64,000 nt of DNA, taken from NCBI RefSeq assembly GCF_040807025.1, contig NC_090942.1, positions 193,682,247 to 193,746,246 on the forward strand. The letters are read 5' to 3'. The translations under genes were made by a program, and so were the position numbers. The stretch is from Struthio camelus. Lineage: Eukaryota > Chordata > Aves > Struthioniformes > Struthionidae. How positions within the stretch are numbered: the stretch's first letter is position 1; the number at the start of each line of letters is the position of its first letter. The notes under the pieces were generated by a model. It was not told the origin of the DNA. It did no database searches and saw only the letters and a list, made by a program, of their open reading frames with translations. Below are positions 63,301-64,000 of the stretch, piece by piece.

Positions 63301-64000
63301 TGTTAAAAAACAAGCACTGACTGAGCTGAGTGAGTGACCTCAGCCTTTCTAGCTCATTAAGAAGAGCCAAACAGCTGTCTAATGAGAACTGAGTGTCAGC
63401 AGCTTTGCGAGGAGCAAAATATCTATGTATGGAAGGATAAACACCTCTCTCTGTTGGTAACATGTTTTTAAGAGATGCGGTCGGTTATTTCTGTGGTGCA
63501 GATGCACAATGAATGTGCAATTGGGCATGAATTTCTTGAGCAAGGTGCCCTGTGTTAAAATACCTGTCCATGGAAGCAATTAATACATTTGGCCTTGAGA
63601 GGGATAGGGGAATAAAAGCAATGGAAGAATATGTGATGATGTAAAAGGAAGCAGGAAGTAAAAGCTGGTGAAAGATTAGAAAATGCAAAACAGGGAGATG
63701 TATCTCCAAGTAACTCATACTTTAAAAGGAGGAAAGGAAAAGCGAGAAATCTTTTTAAAAAAAAAAAAAAGTGATGTCGAGTATTCGGGCTAATGGAACT
63801 GCATTTATTTTGTATTGTGTTACAGACATCTTAAACCAGTTCTTTCCTTTTTCTCTTTAGGAAGAGTGGTATGCCAATAGTAAATAGGTGCATTTTGTAT
63901 TTAAGCATATGTAGGTAATCAATACTTGGCTGAACATTACTATTCTTGTTGTGCTTAATTCTTTGCTTTATACTTCAATAATAAATAGAGATATTCAAAA
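60348..64000 (+). other. WDFY2: WDFY2 intron 3 (partial)
   Basis: At least 3.65 kb of intron with donor GTAAGT. It contains a CR1 end at 62.66 kb and an A-run near 63757-63770. The expected exon 4, encoding the continuation of WD repeat 2, was looked for and is absent, so the window ends in the intron. Confidence 0.85.
62656..62870 (+). mobile_element. CR1 LINE 3' end (truncated)
   Basis: It starts near AAAAAACTTCTTCACTGTGAGG, includes GAACAGGCTGCCCAGAGAGG, GTCTGGATGTGATCCTGGGC and GGTTGGACTACATGATCTCC, and ends GATTCTGTGATTCTGTGATC. Plus sense, 5'-truncated, closely matching the copy at 55.47 kb over the whole length. It has no coding capacity. Confidence 0.95.

Larger units (their letters stand above)
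18864..64000 (+). other. WDFY2: WDFY2 gene, 5' portion (exons 1-3 and introns)
   Basis: The gene starts at 18864 and continues beyond the window. The coding join is 18864-19000, 54117-54184 and 60274-60347, giving 279 bases or exactly 93 codons. Intron phases are 2, 1 and 0, all with GT-AG borders. The protein of about 400 residues in human is an endosomal adaptor: a WD40 beta-propeller with an inserted FYVE finger that binds PI3P on early endosomes. It has been reported to bring together AKT kinases and PKC-zeta with their substrates. Only WD repeat 1 and the beginning of repeat 2 are encoded here. Residue choices such as LTRKP near the N-terminus and FNPETRRLSIGLDNGT at the end match WDFY2 rather than its paralogue WDFY1. 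Confidence 0.93.

Noticed and set aside
63861..63887. Possible WDFY2 exon 4 after TTTCTCTTTAG at 63850-63860
   Set aside because: It would read Glu-Glu-Trp-Tyr and stop after a few codons; the expected exon starts Glu-Phe-Ile-Leu, so this is a cryptic acceptor at most.

Overview
The window is vertebrate nuclear DNA, most likely from a bird. Coding density is very low, introns have canonical GT-AG borders, and two CpG-rich islands stand in otherwise AT-rich, repeat-poor sequence. Three CR1-type LINE 3' ends carry the ATTCTGTG tail repeat typical of avian genomes. No bacterial, phage or CRISPR-like features were seen.

One gene is firmly recognised: the 5' part of WDFY2 (WD repeat and FYVE domain-containing protein 2) on the plus strand. 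Three coding exons, 18864-19000, 54117-54184 and 60274-60347, join in frame into the first 93 residues. These cover WD repeat 1 and the start of WD repeat 2. The rest of the beta-propeller and the FYVE zinc finger lie beyond the right end of the window.

Layout: 1-1180 is a CpG island promoter whose own gene is not visible. By known amniote gene order it is probably the promoter of INTS6, leaving on the minus strand, but this is inferred. 1181-18150 is intergenic with no supported gene. 18150-19100 is the WDFY2 CpG island, 5' leader and exon 1. 19001-54116 is the 35-kb intron 1, starting with a GC-rich 50-bp minisatellite and containing a CR1 end, a 100-bp direct duplication, small tandem repeats and one exon-like element. 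54185-60273 is intron 2, with a CR1 end and an unidentified coding-like ORF. 60348-64000 is the start of intron 3, with another CR1 end.

The features most worth a second look are around the WDFY2 start. The reading frame is open far upstream of the conserved ATG and contains an in-frame ATG in better context. A second upstream ATG in another frame overlaps the start codon. A compound CTC/CCG repeat lies in the leader. Other leads are the minisatellite beside exon 1, the exon-like 41434-41590 segment, the 45.2/46.6-kb duplication and the 55-kb ORF. I found nothing that amounts to a clearly new biological system.
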